Positions 45,892-57,960 of a stretch of DNA of 64,000 bases are shown piece by piece. The stretch covers positions 28,931,023 to 28,995,022 of the forward strand of contig OY759263.1 of NCBI GenBank assembly GCA_963662155.1, read 5' to 3'. This DNA is from Lamellibrachia columna (lineage: Eukaryota > Annelida > Polychaeta > Sabellida > Siboglinidae). The number at the start of each line of letters is the position of its first letter. The first letter of the stretch is position 1. Made by a program: the position numbers and the translations under genes. Below the pieces are notes generated by a model that searched no databases, was not told where the DNA came from, and saw only the letters and a program-made list of their open reading frames with translations.

Positions 45892-47689
45892 GCACAAACA
45901 CTGAAGTTCGAAAACTTTCAAAATCGGTTAAGTAGTTTTCGAGATGTGATTTTCTCAAGACATGGAATTTAATACATTTGGGGTTACCGTGTTCATTCTA
46001 ATAAAGGAGCACCCCACTATTTCAAAGTCATACGTTCCCGTGAAATTTATACTGCCTCCCCGATGGATAAAAAACTTGAAGATTTTGCTATGTTCTGCAG
46101 GTACATGTCCTACAATGGTCTCATCTTTCATGAGAGCAACAATATGTTTTTCGTACTTATTGTTTTCCTCGATTAGACACTGAACTTATTCTCCGATTTT
46201 AGGGTCCCAACACTGTTTGACTGAAATCAATTCGAACGCCATGACATGTAGCCTCGATCACCCAAGCCCTTTGAGTGCTGCCGCCTGCTAGCATTACGTC
46301 CCTCACTATGTTTTGGTGCCACTTGGCGGATTGGTGGAAAACACTTGCATTGGTCCCTTTTAATTGCGCACTGTATATCTCTTGTCTCTGCGTAGTGCGC
46401 CATTATTGGAATGAACACGGTATACAGTATTGATGAACAAGAAAAAGACGAAATTATGGCCCAAAATTATGATTCATTAAAACTGTACATAAAAAAAATA
46501 GTTATGTTCAATCTTTGTCCAAAAAAATTGGCGCATTAATAGCTATTTGTCCTAAAAATATAGAATTCCTGTAATATTCGACCAATTTGTATTGGCCTAA
46601 TTTTTACACACGTGAACTAATGTAGTGAAACCTGTTGATAGTAGACATCATCGGGATTGCATTATGTCCGTTTGGAGAATTGAATGACTTGGATACTCAG
46701 TAGGTGGTGCCATCATATTATAAATGATTACGTTTACTTTCGCTAGTTGGTACTATCGCAAGCGGTACAAATTACTGGGTGATAAAAAACATAGGAGCTG
46801 TCATTAAATAATGTGTTTTTTTTTCAGGAACAATGTGGCGTTAATATCACTAAACTTTTGGAAAAAAACTTGTCATGTGTGCGGAAGAAGCTTGTCAGAT
46901 GGCTGTGCACATGGACCGGTGCAGTGCATAATAATATACCATGTTGCAAAAACAGAAAAATCTGTATAAATCTGTCCATGTTGCAGCACAGCAGAGCGGT
47001 CACACGTTCCTTTGACCGTTTCCCTTCCCTGCACTCTTGACCCTTGATATTTATTTCTATCGAATAAAGAAATTCCAGTTCCAGATTGCCAGTGTCTTGT
47101 CAGGCAATGAATGCACGGTAGAACAGTCCCGTCACAGTTGTTTATGTCATCGAGCTTGTAACCATCGATGGAATTCGTTGCTTCCAATTATCAGTGTTCG
47201 AAATACCGGTAGCCCGTGGCTACCAGTATATCCTTCCTGTCTACCAGATTATGAGACAAGAGGCGCCCCACAGGCTACTGATAAATCTGGGTCACAGGTG
47301 GTCCAATTGTCAGTGCACTGACTAAGCTGACTAGCCTAGTGAGTGCCTGGGAAGAAATCACTGGCTTCCTGGGGGCACCAGGTTGTAACAAGTCAATTGT
47401 TAACAATTAACTACATCAAAGACATGTCCCAGACATGTCTGACTTCAACTAGACAATCCAATAAATAGCCTCCCCCAGCCACCTGTTGTTATTCTACATA
47501 TACATCATTAATGGGAAGAACCATTTAGGTATATAATCCTGTGGTCACCCCATGGACAACATCAGACAGTTTAAAATCAAGATAAAAAGAACCCATGTCA
47601 TTATCAATTGTTAAAATTACATCTATCCGTTTGGATGCTGACCACAGGATTTCTAGTACCTACAGTCATTTTCTATTCTGCATTTAAAA
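45892..47689. other. Intron sequence without supported features
   Basis: Contains a good-looking acceptor (poly-T then CAG) at 46811-46827, but the downstream frame has no recognisable protein and no donor I can defend. A GGTAGCCCGTGGCTACCAGT inverted motif lies at 47209-47228. Confidence 0.4.
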
Positions 47690-48900
47690 GTTATAATTTT
47701 GTCACAGTTTGATATTTCTGGGCTAAAAGAGTTCCTGATGGCGACCGTTGGATCTGGTGTGACGAGTAGACGCGTTGAGATAGTTTGGCAAACTGATGGA
47801 GATTTGGTGGTGTAGTGCTTTGTGGAAGACTGAGAGTCTTGCGACTTTCCTTCTGCTCTGGATGGTTGGCCAGTGGAGTGTGGTGAACATCCTAGTAACA
47901 CTGGATTCTCTTGAATAATCGTGTAATAGTAACGGGCAGCTCTGCACTGGATTTTTTCTAATTGGTTTATTTGGCATTTACGCTATGGGTCCCATACTGT
48001 TGATTAGTATTTATGTTTTGGTCTGACAAGGATGATCTATGCTTTCGCCTTTATTTCTTGTGTGCATCTGTTTAGATTTCTTTTGATCAGGCCGAGAGTT
48101 CTATTTGCTTTCGAGGTTGTGTTATCAGTATGGGTTTTCCATTGAGTTCTTTCTGTAGTTCAACTCCAAGATAGGGATGGTGACTGACTGGCTTCAGGGT
48201 GACACCATCCATGATGTAGTCCAGTGTTAATGGGTTGTGAGGCATCACCATCAACCACTACCTGTCCTGTCCTATTTGTCAGCCAGGCACTGATCCATTA
48301 CCAGGTCTTTCCCTGTATACCACAGTGTTTATGAAGAAGCCTTTGATGAGGGACAGTATGGAAAACCTTGTAGAAGTCCAGGATGAGAACATCTGTCTGT
48401 CTGTTGCCGTTTTAAGATCTAGCTAGAAGGCCAATGGTTGTGATTAACTGGCTTTCGCAGGGAGTGCTCAGCTCGGAAACTATGTTGTGCATTGTCAAGG
48501 ATGTTGTTTTTGTCTAGGCATTCCATGATGGAGTGGCACAGGACATGTTCCATAAGTTTACAACACACAGATGTCACAGAGATTTGTTGATAGTTTTTAG
48601 GCAGATTTCTATCCCCTTTTTTTAATATGGCGCATATATCTGCTGTTTGCCAATCATCGGGCAGTTCTCCTTTGTGGAAGGAGAGATTGAAGATGAATTG
48701 AACGATTGGTGATATTTCATTATGATACTCCTTGAAAATTCTGACTGGGATTATTTATTCATAGGTTATCTAGAAGGTTCTTGATCCCTTTACATAGAAG
48801 TTAATATCTCGCTTAGATATGTAGGGGCGTTCTCCTTATGAAGGCCTGTTGACAAGATTTTCTTTAGTAAAAGTGGCGCCAGAGCTGGGCCAATAACGAT
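47690..48900 (-). pseudogene. Non-LTR reverse transcriptase remnant lacking the catalytic core
   Basis: On the minus strand the finger part of a jockey/I-like reverse transcriptase is readable: IVQFIFNLSFHKGELPDDWQ, then TADICAILKKGDRNLPKNYQ and KLMEHVLCHSIMECLDKNNI (about 48560-48710). A degraded VVDGDASQPINTG follows at about 48210-48250. The YADD-containing palm that should come next is absent and the sequence jumps to the thumb (YLGVELQKELNGK near 48160). The C-terminal LHWPTIQSRRKVARLSVFHK lies near 47830-47890, followed by LNASTRHTRSN near 47750. Stops and frameshifts occur throughout. Confidence 0.85.
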
Positions 48901-51821
48901 GTTTTTGTCATGAATATCAAAAGTAGACATAGTGATGTGTATGATAATTTTTTTGCGATGTTACTACTTCTGAGCACAATATCAGACCAGATGCAATAAG
49001 ATAATAAACACCAGTACAGGTTGTACACACAATGTCAACATTCCAGTAATGTTACATTTTGATAACTGTATCATTGTGTTAATCTACATCGCAGCAGCCA
49101 GTGTTATCAACAGGCTTTAAGAGTTTCTACTGTAAGTTTTATCACATAAATATGTGTTCCGCTCCAGTTAACATGCAGCTAGTAGAAGTGCAGCTGTACA
49201 TCCATAGTGGTGTTTATATATTGATCAGCAGATGGCAGCACTGTTTGAGGCTTGTCTTGCATAGCCATCTTGTGGTGGTTTTATATATATGAAATGTGTT
49301 GCTTGACAGCTACGTCTAATAAAAGCTGACAGCACTTGATAATAAACAATCCATGGATGTAATAAATAACTAAAAATAGACACTGAATAGTCTGATAGCC
49401 TTGGCAATCATGACATGTAGGCATTCATTGTATAACTTTCTGTATATCTGGTCCCCTGGCCCATTCAGAGGTGGGGTGAGGAGTTGGGAGAGAGTAATGG
49501 AAGAGGCTAAATGTGTGAGGGAGGAAAGAGACATGGAAAGGCTAGAAAATTTGTGAGGAAGAATGACATGGGAGGGGTTATGTGTACATTCTTTGCAATA
49601 CACCGTGCTATGAAAGGGTAGCGTCAAAGAGCTTATACAAGTATGAAAGCAGTGAATATGATTGGTAACATATCACTGGCAAACCATGCGATCAAACATA
49701 ATCATCAACATTTAGTGGAATATTGTTGCAAAGAACTTGGTGAGATGATATTAAACTGTTTAACAAAAATTTATTTATTATCAGTTGGACATTGATGTGA
49801 ATACTTATGTAAGATAGTACGTGGTTTAATACAGAAAGAATGGATTCCAGATGTCCACAATTAATTGATCAGTTGTGTTTAGAATCTGACTGTTGTATCT
49901 AGTATCTGTTGTGTATTTGTTATCTGAGTCTTTCTGATTGAAGTCTGTTATCTCTCCATTCTTGCCTACTGAATATCCCAGGGGCACCAACTGTACAGCT
50001 CTAGCCATGTAGCACAAGGTGGGAAGTGCTCTCAGTGGAAAGGTTTTTATGGTATCTGCCCCTGTTAATGGAGGTTGTTGCCTCCCATGCAGTGGGGGTC
50101 CTGGGGGCATTTCTACTGCCTGCAGAGCTAGTCTTGTGAAAGTCTAGATAGCTGTGTATCTACTGGCTAGTCATTGACTGTCAACATACTGTCCATGTAG
50201 TTGTCATATCAGCTGTGACAATAGTCATAATTACACCTGTCACCTTCCTTTTCTCAACCTTCAGTCCATCCGTCCCAGTGCGTATGTGGTCCATTAAGGT
50301 GGCGTACAGACACCGCACCGGACATTTCAATGCTAGTTTTCTTCCCCAGGGTTGATACAGGGCCTAGAATGTCTGGAAAAGCCTTGAATTTAGTTTGTCC
50401 TAATTCAGGGCCTTGAAATCCTTGAATTTTGCCATATAGTCTTGAAAAGCCTTGTATTTTATTTTTGTCAGTTTAATCATAGCCAAATAGCAGCCGTTGA
50501 CAGGTGTCAAGAGGTGCACCTCTGTCATGGTGGGAAAAATACATCAATAATATGAAGTGACAAAACGGTGAATCCAATATGTTAATTCTTTGATAATTCT
50601 GTAAATTTTCTGCATATATCAGACTATCAGTTGTTTTGTGCTATTGTGTACTATAATAAACTATGAAATGGAGCCTTGATTTTTCTTCTTGGTAGTTTAA
50701 CAAATCTTGAAATGGCCTTGAATTTGATATCCCTTATTTTACGGATGGTGCAAAGTTCCCTTGTTTAACCTCTGTTGCCCGTCATTTTCAGTAATATATT
50801 ATGATCTCTGCTCTGTCCCTTTGCCTAATCCTCTTCCTCCCTTGTCACACACTGTGGGTTAGTTCTCCCCTTTCTCCCTTCCTTCATTAGGTTACTCTAC
50901 CACTCCCCAAGTGTCCTCATCATGTCATCCCCATCCATCTCAATAAAAGTCAGTCTTCACAAAATGCCAGCCTGCCCAGGAGAGAGGCTTCCACTTAAGC
51001 CTTCCTTTGATGCAGGCTCCTGGGTCAGGACAGCACATTTGTGCTAATTTCATCCCACATTAACTGCTATTAGTTGAGTTTAGTTCCCAGACAGTGACAG
51101 ACAATATCCCTTTAAGGCCAGGCTTAACCAGACAGTCCAAAATATAATCAGGCTAAAAGCAATGTATTTATAGACACAGGGTGTCATAACTTAGCACATT
51201 TGTACAAATATATTTACTTTAAAAAAAAAAATTATTGTGTTCTATTTTTAGCACCAAGGTCATGTGATTCAAGATGGCGACCATGTACAAAAATGTAACT
51301 CAGTAAAAACATGATATCTTTAAAACATCTCAAGATATCAGGCTGAAATTATAGCATACCATCTATTTATATAATATATACAATCTGAACCAAAATGAAG
51401 CATTTATTCATAGAAATACAGTTTTTATTAACAAATTACCAGCCAACATGTGGATCAGCTTTGCACAGAGAACTGATTTGTTCACGATATCCGCTGTAAA
51501 ACCAAAATTATTCAAGATATCCTAACAATAACGGTCCATTTTCTTCATTAGTTCACCTCTCAGAAACAGACAACATCCCTTTAATTACCTGTTCCAAAAC
51601 ACTGAAACTGGCCATTGTGCAGTGTACACAGACCTTTATGATAAGATTTTGTTAACTTAGCAACCTAGAAATAACGAACATTTAAAAATAATAGATGTTT
51701 AGCATGCAATTTCCTCCAAATGAATAACTGAGGCATAACAGTGAAATTGGATATATATGATAATTATTATTATAAATGTGTTGATGAAAATAAGAGTATT
51801 TTGAACAGTGTTGCAGGGCTT
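48901..51821. other. Intron sequence; one possible low-copy repeat
   Basis: A minus-strand 94-codon frame at 49826-50110 has protein-like composition but no recognisable domain. The 50345-50745 stretch repeats CCTTGAATTT / CCTTGAAAT motifs on the plus strand (several copies), a feature I associate with short dispersed repeats, though no ends can be placed. No gene is supported. Confidence 0.35.
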
Positions 51822-52318
51822 CATGTTTGAAAACAACAGGCGAGCGATAAATCGCTCGCCTAAACATACCAAATTAATTTAGGCGAGCGATTTGTTAGTT
51901 TTTTTACTGTGTGGTGGTGCCACCATTTCCCATTCGGATTCTGTTGTTGTCGCCATGAAATTTTAATTGGTACTCGTTGGCGCTATGACTTTTGTACAAT
52001 GAAATAAATGTTTACTTTAGTAAACCCCATACATTGCAGTTGGTGAAACAGTTTTGAATTTCAACATGTCATCGATCACCGTAGGCGTAGCCTTGGCAAG
52101 GCCAGTGGTGTGACAGTGTGCTGTGCTCGTGACAGTGGCCATGACATGGCACTGGTTTCGTCTGCGACTTCGCTTAGGCGGTTTGAAAATTGCAATTGAG
52201 ATTCACAAATACGCCATGTATAGTCATAAATGCAGCTTAGTAGGCAACACCAATATAAACCAGGGTGAAATGGCATGCTTCCATTGGCATTGGCATTGCA
52301 TCATAATGCCTAGGCAGA
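51822..52318 (+). repeat. Dispersed repeat family A, copy 2
   Basis: Homologous to 10431-10881 in the same orientation. Its head keeps a perfect hairpin: AGGCGAGCGA (51838-51847), TAAA, TCGCTCGCCT (51852-51861), and a third copy of GGCGAGCGA follows at about 51882. It has a few extra bases (GGCATTGGCATTGCATC) near its right end. Confidence 0.75.
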
Positions 52319-52922
52319 ATCGTCCACCCCACTCTTGAGCTTTGGGGTGGAGGTCGAGGCCGTGACAATCATATGTGCGGATTTGGGCTTTCCGTAGCCA
52401 AATGGCTACGGAACTAATAACTAATAAGTTTTAAAACCGATACGCACTAACCGTTTCACATGTGTATTCCGTGACATACAACCGACACTTGGGCGTCAAG
52501 AAACAGAAGAAATGTGCTCCAAATAATTATTTATGAGTACTTTTATCGGTCACATAGAAAATATTTCATAAATAACCGCCATACTGTGCACGTGATGTTG
52601 CCTTTGGGTCACATGGTCTAACGCGATTTCATGTAGAATGAGGCCAGAGTGGGCCAGCAGCACAGACATAAATAAAACACCCTGTTAGTAAGTTAGTAGT
52701 TTATAGGGTGATGATTAATGATGTAACTCTACGGCCAGCAGACGGCAGTTCTTAGCGTGACCTTATATTGATCTACAAGAATCCCGTTTGGTGATCTCGT
52801 TCACACAACATCCGGTTATATAAAAAAAATTGACAAGCACATGCGTTCTGACAAAAAGGTAATAATTTCACACTTTGACATGGTTATTGTCAGGTAACTT
52901 TAGTGATATACATATAAGACTG
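52319..52922. other. Intron sequence without supported features
   Basis: Nothing recognised apart from a slightly CpG-richer stretch around 52320-52400. Confidence 0.35.
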
Positions 52923-53006
52923 CATGCATACATACATACATACATACATACATACATACATACATACATACATACATACACACATACACATACACACATA
53001 CACACA

Positions 53007-53086
<80 letters not shown>
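52923..53086. repeat. Compound (CATA)n/(CA)n microsatellite
   Basis: CATA repeats to about 52980, a mixed CACATA section, then about 38 uninterrupted CA dinucleotides. The Cys/Val/Met or His/Thr open frames across it are meaningless. Confidence 0.98.
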
Positions 53087-53092
<6 letters not shown>

Positions 53093-55367
53093 TGATAAAA
53101 TTATATGAGTTGTGAAGTTTGCCTGTTTTTTTTTTCATTTTTCAAATTTAATACCTCTAGATATATATAAAGTTTCAAGGAAGTATATCAACAAATTTGG
53201 CCACCCTGTTTTCGGAAACATACATGTCAAAACAGTTGCCCGTCCTAGCCGGTCTCATGGACACATACTTACTGCTGTGTGTGCTAAACACACGCACTTA
53301 TAATATTATTGTTAGTCTATGTTTGTCCATCGCATCATTGGTTGGCATCATCAAAGTATAACTCTCTCAGCTTTGATCATTGATCCTGTTTGGGCAGGAG
53401 ATGGGACAGATTATGTACCTCTATTGGTGGTTTGGTAACATGATAGTCTGCTGGAAATGTGTCAGTTGTAGCCTTTAGTTCTTTTCGTACATGATAATAA
53501 TGTAATGAATATAGAGCTTCAGTTATCATCACTACAGTATCTGTGTTGTGCTGTTTCTAGTGTCAACCAATGATTGTAGGCAGCACTCATGACAAACACG
53601 GGTCATCCATCTAAAACATGCATTTACAGAAGGTGTTAATAGTGTTACAGCATTATTTGAACTGGTTTTAAATTTACGTTGGTCTTTAAACCACATAGAG
53701 TACAACGTTCGTTATTTAGTTTTCCTAACATATCCAGTAAATTTGATATTAATAACTAGAAATCACATTTATATAATAAGAAAAATAAACTACACCACTT
53801 ACATTTCTACCTGATTTCCCCTTATCGCATGTCATCATTATCACCTCAAGTTTACTATGTATGTTACATTTCTACATTGCTGCCATGTCTTGTTAATGAG
53901 ATACAGATGTAGTGGGCGGGGCCTGCTGCTGATTGACAGCTGGCCAGTAGCAGTGATGCTTGGGTAGTGTTTATTTACAGCACATGTCATTGTGTAGAGG
54001 CTGGTGGAGTAGTAGCTGCCTCAGGTCTAGGCCTTCATTCTGATCAGTTTATGGCACCAGTCAACTGTGAACTGTCTGTCTGCATCACGCTCCACTGACT
54101 TGGGCTATGTCAGTGACATCAGCAGTGGGGTGGCATGTGTCTGGGCAATGTCACCAGGATGGTTCAAGTCAGTGCATATTGGTGCTTTTCATATAGATGT
54201 GACTTCAGAAAGGTTGATATCTGGGATTGACACCAGTGGCCGATGATTTGCGTATAACCAGTGGTTGTTGTTGAAGCAAGCTGATTGTTTCACACTGAAT
54301 AGATTATTATTTGCTGGAGGTGCTTGATATCTGCAGAGAGACGTCATGCTGAAGGATCCCTGGTATGTGCTGTGTTGATCTCTGTATACACGTGTTTACA
54401 CTGCTTCTACATGCCTCAGTCTTGCCCCTGTATGAAGCCTGCCAGGCACGCAGCCTACCGAGACAAGAGACTGTTCAATGTGACAACTGATATGGCCTCA
54501 ATTGAAGGCTTCAATAACAACATGATGCAGAAATGATAAGCAAGGAAACTTGCTATGGGGAACACTTGGCAACTGCATTGCATCCGGTAGTTCTGGTATG
54601 TATACTTGGACAGATCTAGCACACGGCGGCTACGTTGTAAGGATACACATTGAAGCAGCCGCTAAGACTTTTGTGGATCTTACAAAACAATTGAATTGAA
54701 GCTAGCATTGGTGGCGGACTCACTGAGCTGATATCTGGGAATATGGTTCAACTGTGCCGGCTTGCATGCTGAGTGAAAGCTAGAATACATTAACTGATGT
54801 ATCTCCAGTGAGAAGAATTCTTGATCGAACAGAGTTTTGGTGCAAGAAACAATTACCATAATCTCAATGAGCGCTGTTTGCATCATCGGCAGCCTGTCAG
54901 TGTGTCAACACATTTATTTCATCACGTCACCCTCAGTGGATGACACAGTTAGTGACAGGAGAGGCAAGGTAAGGTATGCTTGCAAGTTTAAGACACTTGG
55001 TCACTTTTCTTGTAATATTGCTCAGTAGGGTGTATGTGAACATGTATGCACTTGTATGAAAGTGTATGTAATTGTATGTGTGCACATGGTAAAATGTTTA
55101 CTGTATCAGTGGTTTTGTTAAAGACAAAATAGTATATCACATTGTGTATGCAATGCGTGTGTGCGTGCATGTGTGTGTGGGTGCACTACGTGCATGTTTG
55201 CATACATTGTCCAGTACATATTATTGAACTTGCCAGCCCTTGTCATGTATTTAGGATAACTGAACTAAGGCTGTGTAAAAAAAGATCAAGAGTGTTTCGT
55301 TGGGGTAGTGATTATATCCATAGTAGGGTATGGCCCAATGCTCCTCCAAATATGCCAATGTGAAGCC
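53087..55367. other. Intron sequence without supported features
   Basis: An ATG-initiated frame at 54867-54968 ends at a GTAAGG donor-like site in phase 0. That phase does not fit the AGAP second exon, so it is not called an exon. Low-complexity TG-rich sequence lies at 55030-55200. Confidence 0.4.
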
Positions 55368-55422
55368 CATCGGGACAGGCGGTGTCCATCGGGTCAGGCG
55401 GTGTCCATCGGGTCAGGTGGTG
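55368..55422. repeat. 19-bp tandem repeat, about 3 units
   Basis: Repeats of CCATCGGGTCAGGCGGTGT with single-base variants. Confidence 0.85.
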
Positions 55423-55782
55423 CTATGGGAATACATGTTATGGAGTCATACATCTGCTCCTAGTTAGGGACCAACAGTGGCAGTTGTCCTGCTTGTCAGT
55501 GTGTGCATATGGCACCAGCATCCGTGTTCCTGCATGCATGCTGGGCGATATGACTGCAGCAGGCCAGTGTAAGTATTAGCAGCAGAGTCGGATTCAGAAA
55601 TATCAACAGCATTATTTATTACGAATAATTAAAGCAATTCAAGCACATGTCACATGCATAAAGTATGTGTAGATTGTATAGTTGCGTGAATCTAGTCCTG
55701 AGAAAGCAGCACTATATACAGAACAGCTATTTGTAGCAAGTGAAGACAACTTAGAGAAATAGACAATGTAAAATGTGGGCCG

Positions 55783-55868
55783 GTTGACAGAGAGAGAGGG
55801 CCAGGTGTTTACACACTGTCTCTAAGGTTGACAGAGAGAGCGTCTGGTGTTTACACACTGTCTCTAAG
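55783..55868. repeat. 44-bp tandem duplication
   Basis: Two copies starting GTTGACAGAGAGAG at 55783 and 55827, each ending ACACACTGTCTCTAAG. Confidence 0.9.
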
Positions 55869-57053
55869 TGGTAAACACTTCCCCTACTCTTCCGTCATCC
55901 ATTCTTTGGGGACATGTCAAAAGATTATCGATAGTTTCATCTTGGGTGATATTGTCATGTTTTTGAAGCTGTCCAATGAATTTGCTCTTTTCTGTTCTCC
56001 CATCACAACATGGAGATCCCCAGTTTTAACAAAAAGTTCTTGTGTACGTTGTCACTGGGTTATCAGACATGCTCAGGAATGTGGGATTTGGTACAGATGA
56101 CCAGCTTCTAGTTAGTCCCATTTCCTGTTCTTTAGCATCCGCTTGCAATTCAGTGTCTGTCTCATTTTCCTGGAAGACTTTGACAGCCACCAGCCACTTC
56201 TACATCAGTGTTTCACTGGCTAATTTGACCCAGTGCTATTTATAGGCACAGTCATCTCCAATGATTAGATAGATTGTTTCTGTTATAACTTCCCTCCCTA
56301 ATTGGGTACTTTGTTTGAGTGCGGGTGTATTTTATTTATGATGAAGTATTTATTTACTTAAATGTGATGCCAGTCAAACTGTTGTAGTTTTTAAAATAGT
56401 GTTATATCACGATATGCACGCACGTGACATATGGCCATATAAGGCATGTCACAGGTTCAGAATACTAACCTGGAATAACTAGAAAGGAAATTGTGAACAT
56501 TAGTTGCCGGAGCATTGTCTAATTTCTCTTTCTTAGCTCCTCAGTTGATTGCTCAGGAAGGAGTTGACGAGGTGTTCTCAACAGACAGTTTGATGACAGA
56601 TGTCATCGTTGTGTAGTTACTCTGTCTCCTCACCACTTGCGGGCGTTAGAAGGTTGTTTGTAACATATTTTACCAAAAAGGTGAAATCTATAAAGCCCTG
56701 TCCAGCCCAACTATTTTTTCGAAATTATAAGAAACGGAAGTAAATTACTGTTTATTGATAGCATTATGGTTTGAGTCCCCCAAGTAAACGGCTGGTGTAG
56801 GATTAGTAATATATGTCCATGGCTAAGGATTAAATATAATCATGTGACTGTGACACGAGTAACAGTTGCACATACCTATAGAAATGTTGTATAGTAGTGT
56901 CCCAGCATAGGGGGGGGGGGGGCAGCTTGATTAGTCTGACAACTGGCTACCCTTTCTCCCAGTTGTCATGGTAACAGAAAAAACTGTATGTGTTCCTGTC
57001 AGTAACTGTACCAAGTCAATTTGTCATCACACTGGGTTTGTTGTGATGCTTTG
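55869..57053. other. Intron sequence with a poly-G run
   Basis: A run of 13 G lies at 56910-56922. The rest shows no coding region or repeat structure that I can support. Confidence 0.4.
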
Positions 57054-57118
57054 AAGTGTCAGTAAGTGACAGTTGTCAGTGAGTGACAGCTGTCAGTCAG
57101 TGACAGTTGTCAGTGAGT
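57054..57118. repeat. Short GTCAGTGAGTGACAG tandem repeat
   Basis: About three imperfect copies of a 21-23-bp unit (GACAGTTGTCAGTGAGT type). Each carries a GACAGTTGTC or GACAGCTGTC palindrome. Confidence 0.8.
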
Positions 57119-57754
57119 AAAAAAAAGAAAAGCATATTTATTTAAATACTATACAGTACAGTCAATAAAGTGGATAAATTGAGTATTTTGCTAAAAATAT
57201 TTGTTTTACAGTATTCTTGTGTATAAATTTGCCAACAAAAAGCCATATGTGGGTATGTGGTATGCCTTGTGTTTTAAAGTATTCACTCCATATTATTGTG
57301 TGCTACACACATTATTGTGAGTAGATTAGGTATTAAATTAGAAGCTGAAACATATTACCAGGTGTATACATTAGTTTATGCACAGCTGGTCTCAGATACA
57401 TCAGCCTGTCTGACCAGATGAAAGACCATGTGAGGGGGTATTGCCCTGGCCTGTGAACTGCACACTTCAATGGTTAAGTCATGTGACATCTGTTTCTTTG
57501 AGTAGTGACATTTAACTAACAGGAACACTGGGTCACTGTAGCTATTGGGGGGTGCTGAGGAGTGTTCATTTTGCTTCAATGGGGGTGTTGAGGGGTATTT
57601 GGCGCACTGTACATTATTTACAATTTAGCGCAGATATGTAAGGTGAGCTTGAGAGTTGTGTAGATCCTACTGTAAAGTCGCACCTCAGCCTCTTGGTATT
57701 TGTCTTTCTCACACAACAGGTCTTCCCCAGACAGTTGATCAGTAAGTCAAGTTA

Positions 57755-57960
57755 GGTGAGTGGGTGGGCAGTCAGGTGGGCTGTTAGTCGGGTGCGCAGG
57801 GCAGGCGGGCGAGTGGTCAGTCTCGTGGGCTGTTAGTCGAGCAGTCTGGTGGGCAGGCAGTCAGTCAGGTGGGCAGGCGGGCAGGCGGGCAGTCATGCGG
57901 GCAGGCGGGCAGTCATGCGGGCAGGCGAACGGTCAAACGGGCAGGCAAGCAGTCAGTCAA
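57755..57960. repeat. G-rich imperfect repeat (GGGCAGGC/GCAGTCA)
   Basis: Many degenerate copies of GGGCAGGCGGGCAGTCATGC-type units. Strong strand asymmetry, with G runs of three spaced a few bases apart, giving G-quadruplex potential on the plus strand. Confidence 0.75.

Noticed and set aside
46813..47040. Exon following a poly-T/CAG acceptor at 46.8 kb
   Set aside because: No recognisable protein, no defensible donor, and phase fit with AGAP cannot be shown.
52868..53138. Cys/Val- or His/Thr-rich open frames
   Set aside because: They are translations of a CATA/CA microsatellite.
54867..54968. Alternative AGAP first exon ending at GTAAGG
   Set aside because: It ends in phase 0, incompatible with the phase-1 acceptor at 63544, and its hydrophobic peptide is not recognised.
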